Assembly (NCBI GenBank): GCA_037349105.1
Contig: JAYJMM010000036.1
Span: 4,872,001-4,936,000, forward strand
Direction: 5' to 3'
Source of the DNA: Limnomonas spitsbergensis
Lineage: Eukaryota; Chlorophyta; Chlorophyceae; Chlamydomonadales
Length of the DNA: 64,000 nt
In this document: in pieces, positions 32,659-48,000 of the stretch
Layout: each line of letters opens with the position of its first letter
Position numbering within the stretch: position 1 is the first letter of the stretch
The notes under the pieces: model-generated
Seen by the model: the letters and a program-made list of their open reading frames with translations, nothing else
What the model was told of the DNA's origin: nothing
The model's database searches: none
Position numbers and translations under genes: made by a program

Positions 32659-33039
32659 CCTCCTCGATCGCTTTTAGATACACGGATGGCTAGTTAAAAT
32701 CCACAAGACTTGCTTGACGACGTTCCGCTGGTCAGCCCAGCCGAAGGGTCGCGATCAAGATTTGGGGGGGGGGGGCGATGGCGCGGGCAGGAAAGGTCGC
32801 AGGCTGCACAACGGCAGCGGTGCCAAAGGAGTAACAGTTGTGGATAATATTATATTTCTTAACGATAAAACTGGGGGCAGAATGGAGGTGATGTGGGTGT
32901 TATGCCTTTTCCGCGTTTTCCCACATGTACGGCATGGGGTGGCGAGTTCTCTCTTCCGGATTTGCATCAGGGCAGCCTTTGCAAACCCAAATTAGAAACT
33001 TATAAATTTTAAGCCTGTAAATTCCAAAGTGACGAAACA
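32659..33039. promoter_or_regulatory. Divergent promoter region between the LYR and SEN34 genes
   Basis: A 381-bp gap between two divergent start codons. It contains a run of ten G and, near 32998-33008, TTATAAATTTTAA, a possible TATA-like element about 35 bp before the SEN34 ATG. That is closer than usual, so it may belong to the leader. Confidence 0.45.
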
Positions 33040-36000
33040 ATGAAGGCTGAAGAGGATCAGCCGATCGAGATTCACGTCAGTGGCGGCAAGGGTTATGTTT
33101 GGAGGGCCGATGGTGGGAACTTGGACACGATGTGGCTGGGGCTACGAAAGGTGTCATAAAATTTAGAGACAAATGTCTTGCTTGACGCACTCTTGATACC
33201 AGCATGGCGCATGCACCGTCTCCGATGCCCATGCGCATGACATGCAGCCCTGCGTCCTTGTCATGCCAGAGCTGACAGAACATGCCAAATGCATTCATTA
33301 GTGTATGTGTCGAACATTCCTATGACCACCCACCTTGTGCGCTGGCTCTGAGTGACAAGACCACGCTGCCTCATGCAGACGTCATCAGGCTGCGACGAGA
33401 TCACCGCATCTACGGCTGCTTGATTGGTGGAGTCAGCCGTGAGTTGGAGCCATGCACCCCCCATGCAACCAACCCATGCTTAACATGCAACCTGTGCCTC
33501 CCCATGTATCCATACAACTCCCACGTATCCCATGCTATGTCGATTGGGCTGGAACCCCTGGGGGACACCTGATCGAACCTCACAACTGTTCCAGCAGATG
33601 CTGAGAGGGATTAAGGTACATAATCTGATAGTTATGGACAAAATCACAAAGAGAGGCCCGGGACATAGGGGCTAGGATGACCCCCCTTTAAAGAAAGAAC
33701 TGAACGTCTGTCCATTATGGTTCCTGCTCCCTGTCATACCCTGTCAGGTCACCCAATAGCCAAACTTCAGGGCCCCCCAGCATGTGTGTGTTACTGAGAC
33801 GGCATGTGCACATCCACCCGATCACATGTCCACACATGCTGCTGTTGGTGTGAAAGCGTGGATGCGTCCACGCTGGGTGGCCTTGTTCGAAAGGGCCTGA
33901 CAGTGTGACCAGAGGAAGTGAGAGAGCAGCGCAAGCTAGGAAACGGCTGCCTCACATGGACGTGTTCGCTGAAGTGTTTCTTTTTTGGCTACAAGGCCAC
34001 GTTGGACAGGCCGCCTTTCAGCTTCCAAAGACCGGATTGGGACCAAACCTGGACCGTCCAATGAGTGGTGGCCAAAGTAGCATGGCTGGCCACAAACGGG
34101 GCCTCCGGCCAGGGGTGGTGTGGAGTGTAGCTGACATGTAGCTGAGACACAAGAAACGAAACGCTGGTCCACTGCCGGTTGGAGGCTGGACACCGGCTCC
34201 GGCTGATATCTCTGCCTGTGACCTGCCAGAGGCCTTCCAGAGGGGGTTGTTGCGACAATGAGAGTCCAGGATTTCAACCCAAAACCATAACCCCCTAAAT
34301 TGGGCTACTCCTCCCCCCTTCCGGAATTGAGCTGTCCCTGTGATTAGAATTGTCCAGGGTGATAACACCAAGGGCAGCATGACGCTTCGGACACACCTTT
34401 CCGAGGGACGTGAGAAACCCCTGCGCTTAGTCAGGAATGAGTGGTGCGGGTCCACTAGAATATAACCCATCAGTGGGATGTCGGAAGCCCCGGCCTAGGG
34501 ACTCCCCTACCCATCACGCCACCGCCTGGCGGTGGAGTAGTCTTTCTCCCTTTCTGTCCAGAGTGAGTGCACAGGCCCAGCGCCGACAACTACCACCCTG
34601 TACCCACAGAGTTCAAGAACCAGAACCACATCAATGGGCTGCCGCTGGAGCTGAGTGCGGATGAGACTTCACTGCTGGTCATGAAAGGTTAGGTGCTGAA
34701 CCCTGAAGCCTGATCCTTAAGAACCCTAGACGGTACTGCTTGACCCCTGAACCTGAATTTCTTCTTGGCTTGTCATGAATGACGTTTTTCTACGGCTGAA
34801 GACCTGAACCCTGAACCCTCGTCTGCTACTCCTGAATGGTGCGGCGCTGAACCCTGAACCCTGAACCCTGAACCCTGAACCCTGAACCCTGAACCCTGAG
34901 CCTTGAACCCTCAACCCTCAACCCTCAACCCTGATCTGCTGCTCAGGCCAAGTGCGACAGGGTGGCATCCTGCCGCGACATGTTACCCTTGCATCCATTT
35001 GATCATGAAAGCTCACTGTACAAGATAAGCAAACTGACAGACTGACAGGCCAATAAAGCTGGCCGACCTGATCCTCCCTCTTGTGGGCATGGACCCTGGT
35101 AAAACACCAAGAAATAAACATGATGTATTGAAAGGCACAGCTGGCACTTTGACGATTGGGCAGAGCCGAGGGGAAAGCATGGGACATGTCGAGATTCTAT
35201 TTACGAGTATCCTGCGCCTCACACTCAAACTCCCTCCTGCATCCCGAGCTCCTCTGCCATCCTGCGCCTCTCGCTCATCTGCCCTCCTGCACATCACACG
35301 AACCTCCCCTCCTTTGTCACTGTTGCTCACAGGATGGGGCGCTTTAAAGGGTTCCACGATGCCCAGCAGCAGCAGGCCCAGTCAGGCTGCCCAGGATACA
35401 ACGCGTATAACAGCCTCTGGGGGCCCAGCCGCCGCCCCAGCCCCAAAGCCTGAAGGAAACCGCCCGGAAGCTATCGCTGCTGGTGGAAAACGGCAGCGGC
35501 GGCACAAGAGCTACAACCACCAGGCATCAGAATCTGACCGGGAATACTACGCGTACTACGAGGCGGTGAGTTACTGCGAGTACTACGAGAAATTACCCGT
35601 GCGAGTACAAGTAGGTGGTGAGTCACCGGGAGTACAACGTGAAATACCCGTACTAGGAGGCGCTGAGGCACCACAAGTACTGAGAGAGATACTTGTGCTA
35701 GGAAGCGGTGCCTTACCAGGGCAGGATCTCTAGGCGGCAATGGATCGAAGAAAGAGGCACTCACATGGGGCAGCGAATGGAGAATAAAAGGGAAAGGGAT
35801 TTTGGGGCTACATCACATGGGGCGAGATTTGGACCCTAAACATTTTAACTCGTAACCCTTAACCCTAAACCCTAGCATCACATGGGGCGAGATTTGGAGG
35901 AAGAGCCGACCTCGGTCACGCACAGACTTGGGGGACCACGTTACAAATGCAAAAAAAATGCAAAAATCCTTGCATAGTGCCGTGCTGTGGGAACCTAGTG

Positions 36001-39000
36001 AAACCAAGATACCTAGGAACCGAAGTGCCTAACTTTGAAATACAAATTCCCCCCGCGGAATGAATAGAGGAGAGCACGTGCTACCAGTAGCATCCGACCT
36101 AGCAGGAATTACGATCGGCAGGATGGCCTCCGGCTGGTTGGAGGACGCTTGGCGTGTGCATGTAGGGTTTAGGGTTTAATATGCATGGCTTGTCTAAACC
36201 CTGAACGAGTGACCCATCAAGTAGGAAAAACTTTGAAATGCGCGTGTAGTATAGTATATGCTATTTAAAGGTCCAGCAAGCACGGTATCCTTTAGTTAAC
36301 CCAAAGAAATGCTGCAGGTATCCTGAAATGCCTTATGATGATAAATCGGCCCTAACAAAATACCTCTGCAACAAATGTGTGCCTTACGACCTGATCTTTG
36401 AAGCGTGGTCTCGGTAGGAAGAAAGAAAGCTATGCCCCGGGGGGGGCGTGAGAGTTAAGGAAACAGTGCAGCCTGGTCTCGGTAAATTGAGCTGCCCCCG
36501 TCAGGTGCAGATTTATTCATTTATTAATTTCTGAGCTGCTGCCTGCCTCCTTTTAGGTTGGAGGGTACGCTGAGTGCTGGGACAAGGTGTCCTTGCAGTA
36601 TGCGGCGTCTCTGCCCATGCTAGAGATCATATCACAGGTGATGTTGGCCACGATGCATACTGGTGCTACTGATGGTGTTGCTGATGCTGCTGATGGTGGG
36701 TTCAGGGGTTGTCGCAAGCAACTGTTGCCACTCAGTGCGTCGCTGAAATGCTGATATTCTTGGGGTTGGGTTTTATTTCAGGTGATGGCTGTCACCCCTG
36801 GTTGTCACCCTTGGTTTTGTGTGTTTTAGAAGAACCTCCGCATTCATCCGATAGCCTTTTCTGGGAGGACCTGACAATTCCAAAGGTGAAATCCACCCTG
36901 CGACCGAAGCCTTCAAAGTGTGTAGAGATATTCCGAGATACGGCGATATGCCCTGATATAAGACGACGATGCCGAAATATGTCGGGGACTCGCGACGCGA
37001 TGGGCCGATATGTGCCTCTTAAGAAGAGTGATACCCAAGGAGGGATGTAACAAAGACGCTCAGCAGAAAGCTGCGGCCTTTCGGAAGGAGTGACGCGTGC
37101 TGAAAGTCATGGGGGGGTGATCACCCCTAACACCGGACGGATTTTGTGGCATATGCTCGAATGACGGCGTTCGTAAGTATCCGGCATAAACTAGGAGGAC
37201 CAAACAGGCACGAGTGAAACCGCACATTCAATAACTCTATAATATTTATCTAGTAACACTTTTTTCATTGTTTATTTATGAAACAAACAATTGTTTAATA
37301 ATACGGCAATAATTGTTGTTGAATTGTTTGTCCTATGTCTGTATGCATGCCAATACTCAGCTCTGCTTACTTGAGGCCGGGGGGACTTTCCCCATTTTTG
37401 TACCGAGGATTCCCTTGGGCAAACTGGATTCCCTTGACACCAGCGATTTATTGTAGTGACATCTGCTATTAATTGTTGAGGAATTGTTGGGTAATTGTTG
37501 GGTAATGCAATGTTTGGAACGAGCGCTGCAGGCGCAAATCTCGATTCTCAGCTGTTTTTCAGGATATTTTTGGGACCAAGCCAGTGCGTTGATCTCAAGA
37601 CCAGTAATTGTTCGATACCTTATTTCGGTACGAGTGGTACCCGGTACCAACTAAAAAAATCACTGCTTGACACTTTTTCCCCCACACCTGAATGGAACCC
37701 CAGGTGCAGGTACATGAAAGGACTAGAGTGCCCTGGAGTAGGTGTCCAAGGCCACCTCGTATGTAGAATATGTTGCCGCTGGCTACCGCATTGAGCATTT
37801 CCTCAATCTTTGAATTCCCAAAAAACGTTGCCTCGCATCTTCTTTCTTGCCCCTCCACACCTTTCCCCCAACCAGCACCTGCCAGCAGGTGCGGCATCAT
37901 CAGTAGCGGGATGGGCCTCTCAACTCCACAAAGCCTTGCCTCCCACCTTCCCTCTTGCCCTCTCCCCAGTCTCCTCCTCAACCATCACCTGCCAGCAGGC
38001 GCTGCATCATCAGCTGGGGGACGGGCCGAGTAATCTTGCCCCTAAACTCCACAAAGCGTTGCCTTTCACCTTTCACTTGCCTCTCCCCACTCTCCTCCGC
38101 AACCATCACCTGCCAACAGTTGCTGCATCATCAGTAGCGGGATGGGGCGAGTTATCTTGCTTCTTCAATCCACAAGGCCACCGGTTCCACGGGTTCCACC
38201 GGTTCGCTCTGCCTGGCCCTTTTGCAAAAGGCTGTGGGTGGTTGCGTTAACTTTGTTACAACAACAAAGCGCTGACTCCCACATCCTCTCTTGCTCCTCC
38301 CCACACAACTGCAAGCAGGCGCTGCATCACCAAAGGGAGGTCAAGGCGAGGGAGCTGCGGGCACGGGGAGGGGTTGAGAGACCTGTGTCGGTGGCAGCCG
38401 CGGTCCCGGCTGCTAGAGGCTGCATGGAAGCTGCTGCCCAGGAGCAGGCAGCTTCCCAGGCTGGTAATCCGAAGCATTTGGCTTCGCCACAACACAACTC
38501 TGGGAACTTTTTGGCCGAATCCAGGGGCAAGCAAGGGGGTCGCGGAAAAAGCTACGACAAGGCTGCCGCCTCTGACCGCGATTACTACGCCTACTACGAG
38601 GCGGTGAGTCGCAAGATCTTGAACTTGTCTAAGGACAATGCCAAGGACACTCAAGTCCACACATCTGTAGAGCTCTATCTGGATCCCTGTATGCAAACCC
38701 TGAAGCCTGCAAATGCAGTGCACGTTAGTTTGAGGGCACAGTGCATTCTCGCCCAGCCTTACAGCCGAATGGCCTCGTCATCCCGTCACAGTTCAAAACG
38801 TCTAAAACCAGGCTTCAAAACTGAATACCCTGATTACAATTGCAGGTACAATCAATATGTACCTGACCTCTACATAATAGTCCCCACACCTCTGTCGACC
38901 CCTCTTACCTTGAGGTGTCTCGTGCCCTATCAGGCAGCCTATCCAGAGCTGTTTTAGGGAGTATGCAGGGTTCCAACCTGTCCAGGAGGTGGGTCCCCTC

Positions 39001-42000
39001 CCAGCACTGTCAGAGGAAAACTTGCACATCACTGAGGAAGGAAAGAGGCCAGGAAGAGACTGAGTCCCCCCTCATGACACTCAGGTCAACCACTAGCCCT
39101 CTTGCGACTGCACGAGGTGGGGTGTGCGCTACTGTTTGACAGACACAGAGCCACCATAACACTCAGGCTCAATGGGTGGCTTTCTTAATCCACACCTCTG
39201 GAGGAGTGGGCGCACATACAACATATCGTACCATTTATTAAATTGTCAGGTGGGTGCGTATGCCGAGGACTGGGCCAGCAGCACCTTCCTGCAGCGCGCC
39301 GCGTTGCTCCCCATGCTGGAGGTCATCACACAGAAGTTGGCGCACGACAGGTCCGAGCAAGCTGCACAGCAGATGGCGCATGACAGAGGGGATCAAGCGG
39401 CACCGGCAGGCACCGGGGCGCAGCCAAGATCGCATGCAGCTGCGTCTGGGCAACAGGTCGCGACTGCGGCTGCGTCGGCGGTACAGGGGCAGCCGGTACT
39501 GGATCCCCCTGCGGCTTGGATGGCAGCCCTTCTGGATGGCTCTTCGTACGCGGTGCCCACAACAGCTGAGGAGGCCCGGGGTCAGCCTAGGTCAGGTAGG
39601 TGGGTTGAACATGCCAGTTGTCTTGTACAGCTGTACTAGGTTGTCTAAGTGTGGACCATGGGATGTGTGGCAGAAAGAAAGGAAGCTGCCTCCTGCAGCC
39701 AGGGGCATGTGAGGGTTAATAAGTGATCGCAGAATGGATGAGCTGCCAGTAGGTTGGCAAAACGTGTTACTGTGTGTGGACCTTGACCATGAGGCAAAAC
39801 GTGTTACTGTGTGTGGACCTTGACCATGAGGCAAAACGTGCTACTGTGTGTGGACCTTGACCATGAGGCAAAACGTGCTACTGTGTGTGGACCTTGACCA
39901 TGAGGCAAAACGTGCTACTGTGTGTGGACCTTGACCATGAGGCAAAACGTGTTACTGTGTGTGGACCTTGACCATGAGGCAAAACGTGTTACTGTGTGTG
40001 GACCTTGACCATGAGGCAAAACGTGTTACTGTGTGTGGACCTTGACCATGAGGCAAAACGTGTTACTGTGTGTGGACCTTGACCATGAGGCAAAACGTGT
40101 TACTGTGTGTGGACCTTGACCATGAGGCAAAACGTGCTACTGTGTGTGGACCTTGACCATGAGGCAAAACGTGTTACTGTGTGTGGACCTTGACCATGAG
40201 GCAAAACGTGTTACTGTGTGTGGACCTTGACCATGAGGCAAAACGTGTTACTGTGTGTGGACCTTGACCATGAGGCAAAACGTGTTACTGTGTGTGGACC
40301 TTGACCATGAGGCAAAACGTGTTACTGTGTGTGGACCTTGACCATGAGGCAAAACGTGCTACTGTGTGTGGACCTTGACCATGAGGCAAAACGTGTTACT
40401 GTGTGTGGACCTTGACCATGAGGCAAAACGTGCTACTGTGTGTGGACCTTGACCATGAGGCAAGACGTGCAACTGTGTGTGGACCTTGACCATGAGGCAA
40501 AACGTGTTACTGTGTGTGGACCTTGACCATGAGGCAAAACGTGCTACTGTGTGTGGACCTTGACCATGAGGCAAAACGTGCTACTGTGTGTGGACCTTGA
40601 CCATGAGGCAAAACGTGTTACTGTGTGTGGACCTTGACCATGAGGCAAAACGTGTTACTGTGTGTGGACCTTGACCATGAGGCAAAACGTGTTACTGTGT
40701 GTGGACCTTGACCATGAGGCAAAACGTGCTACTGTGTGTGGACCTTGACCATGAGGCAAAACGTGTTACTGTGTGTGGACCTTGACCATGAGGCAAAACG
40801 TGCTACTGTGTGTGGACCTTGACCATGAGGCAAGACGTGCAACTGTGTGTGGACCTTGACCATGAGGCAAAACGTGTTACTGTGTGTGGACCTTGACCAT
40901 GAGGCAAAACGTGCTACTGTGTGTGGACCTTGACCATGAGGCAAAACGTGCTACTGTGTGTGGACCTTGACCATGAGGCAAAACGTGTTACTGTGTGTGG
41001 ACCTTGACCATGAGGCAAAACGTGCTACTGTGTGTGGACCTTGACCATGAGGCAAAACGTGCTACTGTGTGTGGACCTTGACCATGAGGCAAAACGTGCT
41101 ACTGTGTGTGGACCTTGACCATGAGGCAAAACGTGCTACTGTGTGTGGACCTTGACCATGAGGCAAAACGTGCTACTGTGTGTGGACCTTGACCATGAGG
41201 CAAAACGTGTTACTGTGTGTGGACCTTGACCATGAGGCAAAACGTGCTACTGTGTGTGGACCTTGACCATGAGGCAAAACGTGTTACTGTGTGTGGACCT
41301 TGACCATGAGGCAAAACGTGCTACTGTGTGTGGACCTTGACCATGAGGCAAAACGTGTTACTGTGTGTGGACCTTGACCATGAGGCAAAACGTGCTACTG
41401 TGTGTGGACCTTGACCATGAGGCAAAACGTGCTACTGTGTGTGGACCTTGACCATGAGGCAAAACGTGCTACTGTGTGTGGACCTTGACCATGAGGCAAA
41501 ACGTGCTACTGTGTGTGGACCTTGACCATGAGGCAAAACGTGTTACTGTGTGTGGACCTTGACCATGAGGCAAAACGTGTTACTGTGTGTGGACCTTGAC
41601 CATGAGGCAAAACGTGCTACTGTGTGTGGACCTTGACCATGAGGCAAAACGTGCTACTGTGTGTGGACCTTGACCATGAGGCAAAACGTGTTACGGTGTG
41701 TGGACCTTGACCATGAGGCAAAACGTGCTACTGTGTGTGGACCTTGACCATGAGGCAAAACGTGCTACTGTGTGTGGACCTTGACCATGAGGCAAAACGT
41801 GCTACTGTGTGTGGACCTTGACCATGAGGCAAAACGTGTTACTGTGTGTGGACCTTGACCATGAGGCAAAACGTGTTACTGTGTGTGGACCTTGACCATG
41901 AGGCAAAACGTGTTACTGTGTGTGGACCTTGACCATGAGGCAAAACGTGTTACTGTGTGTGGACCTTGACCATGAGGCAAAACGTGCTACTGTGTGTGGA

Positions 42001-45000
42001 CCTTGACCATGAGGCAAAACGTGTTACTGTGTGTGGACCTTGACCATGAGGCAAAACGTGCTACTGTGTGTGGACCTTGACCATGAGGCAAAACGTGTTA
42101 CTGTGTGTGGACCTTGACCATGAGGCAAAACGTGTTACTGTGTGTGGACCTTGACCATGAGGCAAAACGTGTTACTGTGTGTGGACCTTGACCATGAGGC
42201 AAAACGTGCTACTGTGTGTGGACCTTGACCATGAGGCAAAGACGTGCTACTGTGTGTGGACCTTGACCATGAGGCAAAACGTGCTACTGTGTGTGGACCT
42301 TGACCATGAGGCAAAACGTGTTACTGTGTGTGGACCTTGACCATGAGGCAAAACGTGTTACTGTGTGTGGACCTTGACCATGAGGCAAAACGTGTTACTG
42401 TGTGTGGACCTTGACCATGAGGCAAAACGTGCTACTGTGTGTGGACCTTGACCATGAGGCAAAACGTGTTACTGTGTGTGGACCTTGACCATGAGGCAAA
42501 ACGTGTTACTGTGTGTGGACCTTGACCATGAGGCAAAACGTGCTACTGTGTGTGGACCTTGACCATGAGGCAAAACGTGTTACTGTGTGTGGACCTTGAC
42601 CATGAGGCAAAACGTGCTACTGTGTGTGGGACCTTGACCATGAGGCAAGACGTGCAACTGTGTGTGGACCTTGACCATGAGGCAAAACGTGTTACTGTGT
42701 GTGGACCTTGACCATGAGGCAAAACGTGCTACTGTGTGTGGACCTTGACCATGAGGCAAAACGTGCTACTGTGTGTGGACCTTGACCATGAGGCAAAACG
42801 TGTTACTGTGTGTGGACCTTGACCGTGAGGCAAAACGTGTTACTGTGTGTGGACCTTGACCATGAGGCAAAACGTGCTACTGTGTGTGGACCTTGACCAT
42901 GAGGCAAAACGTGCTACTGTGTGTGGACCTTGACCATGAGGCAAAACGTGCTACTGTGTGTGGACCTTGACCATGAGGCAAAACGTGTTACTGTGTGTGG
43001 ACCTTGACCATGAGGCAAAACGTGCTACTGTGTGTGGACCTTGACCATGAGGCAAAACGTGCTACTGTGTGTGGACCTTGACCATGAGGCAAAACGTGCT
43101 ACTGTGTGTGGACCTTGACCATGAGGCAAAACGTGCTACTGTGTGTGGACCTTGACCATGAGGCAAAACGTGTTACTGTGTGTGGACCTTGACCATGAGG
43201 CAAAACGTGTTACTGTGTGTGGACCTTGACCATGAGGCAAAACGTGCTACTGTGTGTGGACCTTGACCATGAGGCAAAACGTGCAACTGTGTGTGGACCT
43301 TGACCATGAGGCAAAACGTGCTAACTGTGTGTGGACCTTGACCATGAGGCAAAACGTGCTACTGTGTGTGGACCTTGACCATGAGGCAAAACGTGCTACT
43401 GTGTGTGGACCTTGACCATGAGGCAAAACGTGTTACTGTGTGTGGGACCTTGACCATGAGGCAAAACGTGTTACTGTGTGTGGACCTTGACCATGAGGCA
43501 AAACGTGTTACTGTGTGTGGACCTTGACCATGAGGCAAAACGTGCTACTGTGTGTGGACCTTGACCATGAGGCAAAACGTGCTACTGTGTGTGGACCTTG
43601 ACCATGAGGCAAAACGTGCTACTGTGTGTGGACCTTGACCATGAGGCAAAACGTGCTACTGTGTGTGGACCTTGACCATGAGGCAAAACGTGCTACTGTG
43701 TGTGGACCTTGACCATGAGGCAAAACGTGCTACTGTGTGTGGACCTTGACCATGAGGCAAAACGTGCTACTGTGTGTGGACCTTGACCATGAGGCAAAAC
43801 GTGTTACTGTGTGTGGACCTTGACCATGAGGCAAAACGTGCTACTGTGTGTGGACCTTGACCATGAGGCAAAACGTGTTACTGTGTGTGGACCTTGACCA
43901 TGAGGCAAAACGTGCTACTGTGTGTGGACCTTGACCATGAGGCAAAACGTGTTACTGTGTGTGGACCTTGACCATGAGGCAAAACGTGTTACTGTGTGTG
44001 GACCTTGACCATGAGGCAAAACGTGTTACTGTGTGTGGACCTTGACCATGAGGCAAAACGTGCTACTGTGTGTGGACCTTGACCATGAGGCAAAACGTGT
44101 TACTGTGTGTGGACCTTGACCATGAGGCAAAACGTGCTACTGTGTGTGGACCTTGACCATGAGGCAAAACGTGCTACTGTGTGTGGACCTTGACCATGAG
44201 GCAAAACGTGCTACTGTGTGTGGACCTTGACCATGAGGCAAAACGTGTCTACTGTGTGTGGACCTTGACCATGAGCAAAACGTGCTACTGTGTTTGGACC
44301 TTGACCATGAGGCAAAACGTGTTACTGTGTGTGGACCTTGACCATGAGGCAAAACGTGTTACTGTGTGTGGACCTTGACCATGAGGCAAAACGTGCTACT
44401 GTGTGTGGACCTTGACCATGAGGCAAAACGTGTTACTGGTGTGTGGACCTTGACCATGAGGCAAAACGTGTTACTGTGTGTGGACCTTGACCATGAGGCA
44501 AAACGTGCTACTGTGTGTGGACCTTGACCATGAGGCAAAACGTGTTACTGTGTGTGGACCTTGACCATGAGGCAAAACGTGCTACTGTGTGTGGACCTTG
44601 ACCATGAGGCAAAAACGTGCTACTGTGTGTGGACCTTGACCATGAGGCAAAACGTGCTACTGTGTGTGGACCTTGACCATGAGGCAAAACGTGTTACTGT
44701 GTGTGGACCTTGACCATGAGGCAAACGTGCTACTGTGTGTGGACCTGACATGAGGCAAAACGTGTTACTGTGTGTGGACCTTGACCATGAGGCAAAACGT
44801 GCTACTGTGTGTGGACCTTGACCATGAGGCAAAACGTGTTACTGTGTGTGGACCTTGACCATGAGGCAAAACGTGCTTACTGTGTGTGGACCTTGACCAT
44901 GAGGCAAAACGTGTTACTGTGTGTGGACCTTGACCATGAGGCAAAACGTGCTACTGTGTGTGGACCTTGACCATGAGGCAAAACGTGTTACTGTGTGTGG

Positions 45001-48000
45001 ACCTTGACCATGAGGCAAAACGTGCTTACTGTGTGTGGACCTTGACCATGAGGCAAAACGTGCTACTGTGTGTGGACCTTGACCATGAGGCAAAACGTGC
45101 TACTGTGTGTGGACCTTGACCATGAGGCAAAACGTGTTACTGTGTGTGGACCTTGACCATGAGGCAAAACGTGCTACTGTGTGTGGACCTTGACCATGAG
45201 GCAAAACGTGTATACTGTGTGTGGACCTTGACCATGAGGCAAAACGTGTTACTGTGTGTGGACCTTGACCATGAGGCAAAACGTGCTACTGTGTGTGGAC
45301 CTTGACCATGAGGCAAAACGTGCTACTGTGTGTGGACCTTGACCATGAGGCAAAACGTGTTACTGTGTGTGGACCTTGACCATGAGGCAAAACGTGCTTA
45401 CTGTGTGTGGACCTTGACCATGAGGCAAAACGTGCTTACTGTGTGTGGACCTTGACCATGAGGCAAAACGTGTTACTGTGTGTGGACCTTGACCATGAGG
45501 CAAAACGTGCTACTGTGTGTGGACCTTGACCATGAGGCAAAACGTGCTACTGTGTGTGGACCTTGACCATGAGGCAAAACGTGTTACTGTGTGTGGACCT
45601 TGACCATGAGGCAAAACGTGTTACTGTGTGTGGACCTTGACCATGAGGCAAAACGTGCTACTGTGTGTGGACCTTGACCATGAGGCAAAACGTGTTACTG
45701 TGTGTGGACCTTGACCATGAGGCAAAACGTGTTACTGTGTGTGGACCTTGACCATGAGGCAAAACGTGCTACTGTGTGTGGACCTTGACCATGAGGCAAA
45801 ACGTGCTACTGTGTGTGGACCTTGACCATGAGGCAACGTGTTACTGTGTGTGGACCTTGACCATGAGGCAAAACGTGCTACTGTGTGTGGACCTTGACCA
45901 TGAGGCAAAAACGTGCTACTGTGTGTGGACCTTGACCATGAGGCAAAACGTGTTACTGTGTGTGGACCTTGACCATGAGGCAAAACGTGCTACTGTGTGT
46001 GGACCTTGACCATGAGGCAAAACGTGCTACTGTGTGTGGACCTTGACCATGAGGCAAAAACGTGCTACTGTGTGTGGACCTTGACCATGAGGCAAAACGT
46101 GCTTACTGTGTGTGGACCTTGACCATGAGGCAAAAACGTGCTACTGTGTGTGGACCTTGACCATGAGGCAAAACGTGCTTACTGTGTGTGGACCTTGACC
46201 ATGAGGCAAAACGTGCTACTGTGTGTGGACCTTGACCATGAGGCAAAACAGTGTTACTGTGTGTGGACCTTGACCATGAGGCAAAACGTGCTACTGTGTG
46301 TGGACCTTGACCATGAGGCAAAACGTGTTACTGTGTGTGGACCTTGACCATGAGGCAAAACGTGCTACTGTGTGTGGACCTTGACCATGAGGCAAAACGT
46401 GCTACTGTGTGTGGACCTTGACCCATGAGGCAAAACGTGCTACTGTGTGTGGACCTTGACCATGAGGCAAAACGTGCTACTGTGTGTGGACCTTGACCAT
46501 GAGGCAAAACGTGTTACTGTGTGTGGACCTTGACCATGAGGCAAAAACGTGTTACTGTGTGTGGACCTTGACCATGAGGCAAAACGTGCTACTGTGTGTG
46601 GACCTTGACCATGAGGCAAAACGTGCTACTGTGTGTGGACCTTGACCATGAGGCAAAACGTGTTACTGTGTGTGGACCTTGACCATGAGGCAAAACGTGT
46701 TACTGTGTGTGGACCTTGACCATGAGGCAAAACGTGCTACTGTGTGTGGACCTTGACCATGAGGCAAAACGTGCTTACTGTGTGTGGACCTTGACCATGA
46801 GGCAAAACGTGTTACTGTGTGTGGACCTTGACCATGAGGCAAAACGTGTTACTGTGTGTGGACCTTGACCATGAGGCAAAACGTGCTACTGTGTGTGGAC
46901 CTTGACCATGAGGCAAAACGTGCTACTGTGTGTGGACCTTGACCATGAGGCAAAACGTGCTACTGTGTGTGGACCTGACCATAGAGGCAAAACGTCGTTT
47001 ACTGTGTGTGGACCTGGACCATGAGGGCAAAAAAACGTGCTACTGTGGTGTGGACCTTGCCATGAGGCAAACGTTGACTGTGTGTGGACCTTGACCATGA
47101 TGGCAAAAACCGTGCTACTGTTTGGTGACCTTAACTGTGACTGTTTGGACCTGTGACCATGTAAGGCAAACGTGTTACTGTGTGTGGGACCTTGACCATG
47201 AGGCAAAACGAGTGTTACTGTGTGTGGACCTTGACCCATGAGGCAAAACGTGCTACTAGTGTGTGGACCTTGACCATGAGTCCCCCCCCAAACGTGTTAC
47301 TGTGTGTGGACCTTGACCATGAGGCAAAACGTGCTAACTGTAGTGTGTGGACCCTTGACCATGAGGCAAAACGTGGTGCTAACGGTTGTGTGGCACCTTG
47401 ACCATGAGGCAAAACGTGCTACTGTGGTGTGGACCTTGACCATGAGGCAAAACGTGTTTACTTGTGTGTTGTACTGGACCTTGACCATGAGGCAAAACGT
47501 GCTACTGTGTGTGGACCTTGACCATGAGGCAAACGTGTTACGTGGTGTGTGGACCTTGACCATGACGGCCAAAAAAAAAACGTGTTACTCTGTGTAGTGG
47601 ACCTTGACCATGAGGCAAAACGTGCTACTGTGTGTGGACCTTGACCATGAGGCAAAACGTGCTTACTGTGTGTGGACCTTGACCATGAGGCAAAACGTGT
47701 TACTGTGTGTGGACCTTGACCATGAGGCAAAACGTGCTACTGTGTGTGGACCTTGACCATGAGGCAAAACGTGTTACTGTGTGTGGACCTTGACCATGAG
47801 GCAAAACGTGCTACTGTGTGTGGGACCTTGACCATGAGGCCAAAACGTGCTACTGTGTGTGGACCTTGACCATGAGGCAAAAACGTGCAAGAAAGAAGGG
47901 ATACTGTGTGTGGACCTTGACCATGAGGCAAAAACGTGTTACGTGTGTGGACCTTGACCATGAGGCAAAAACGTGTTACTGTGTGTGGACCTTGACCATG

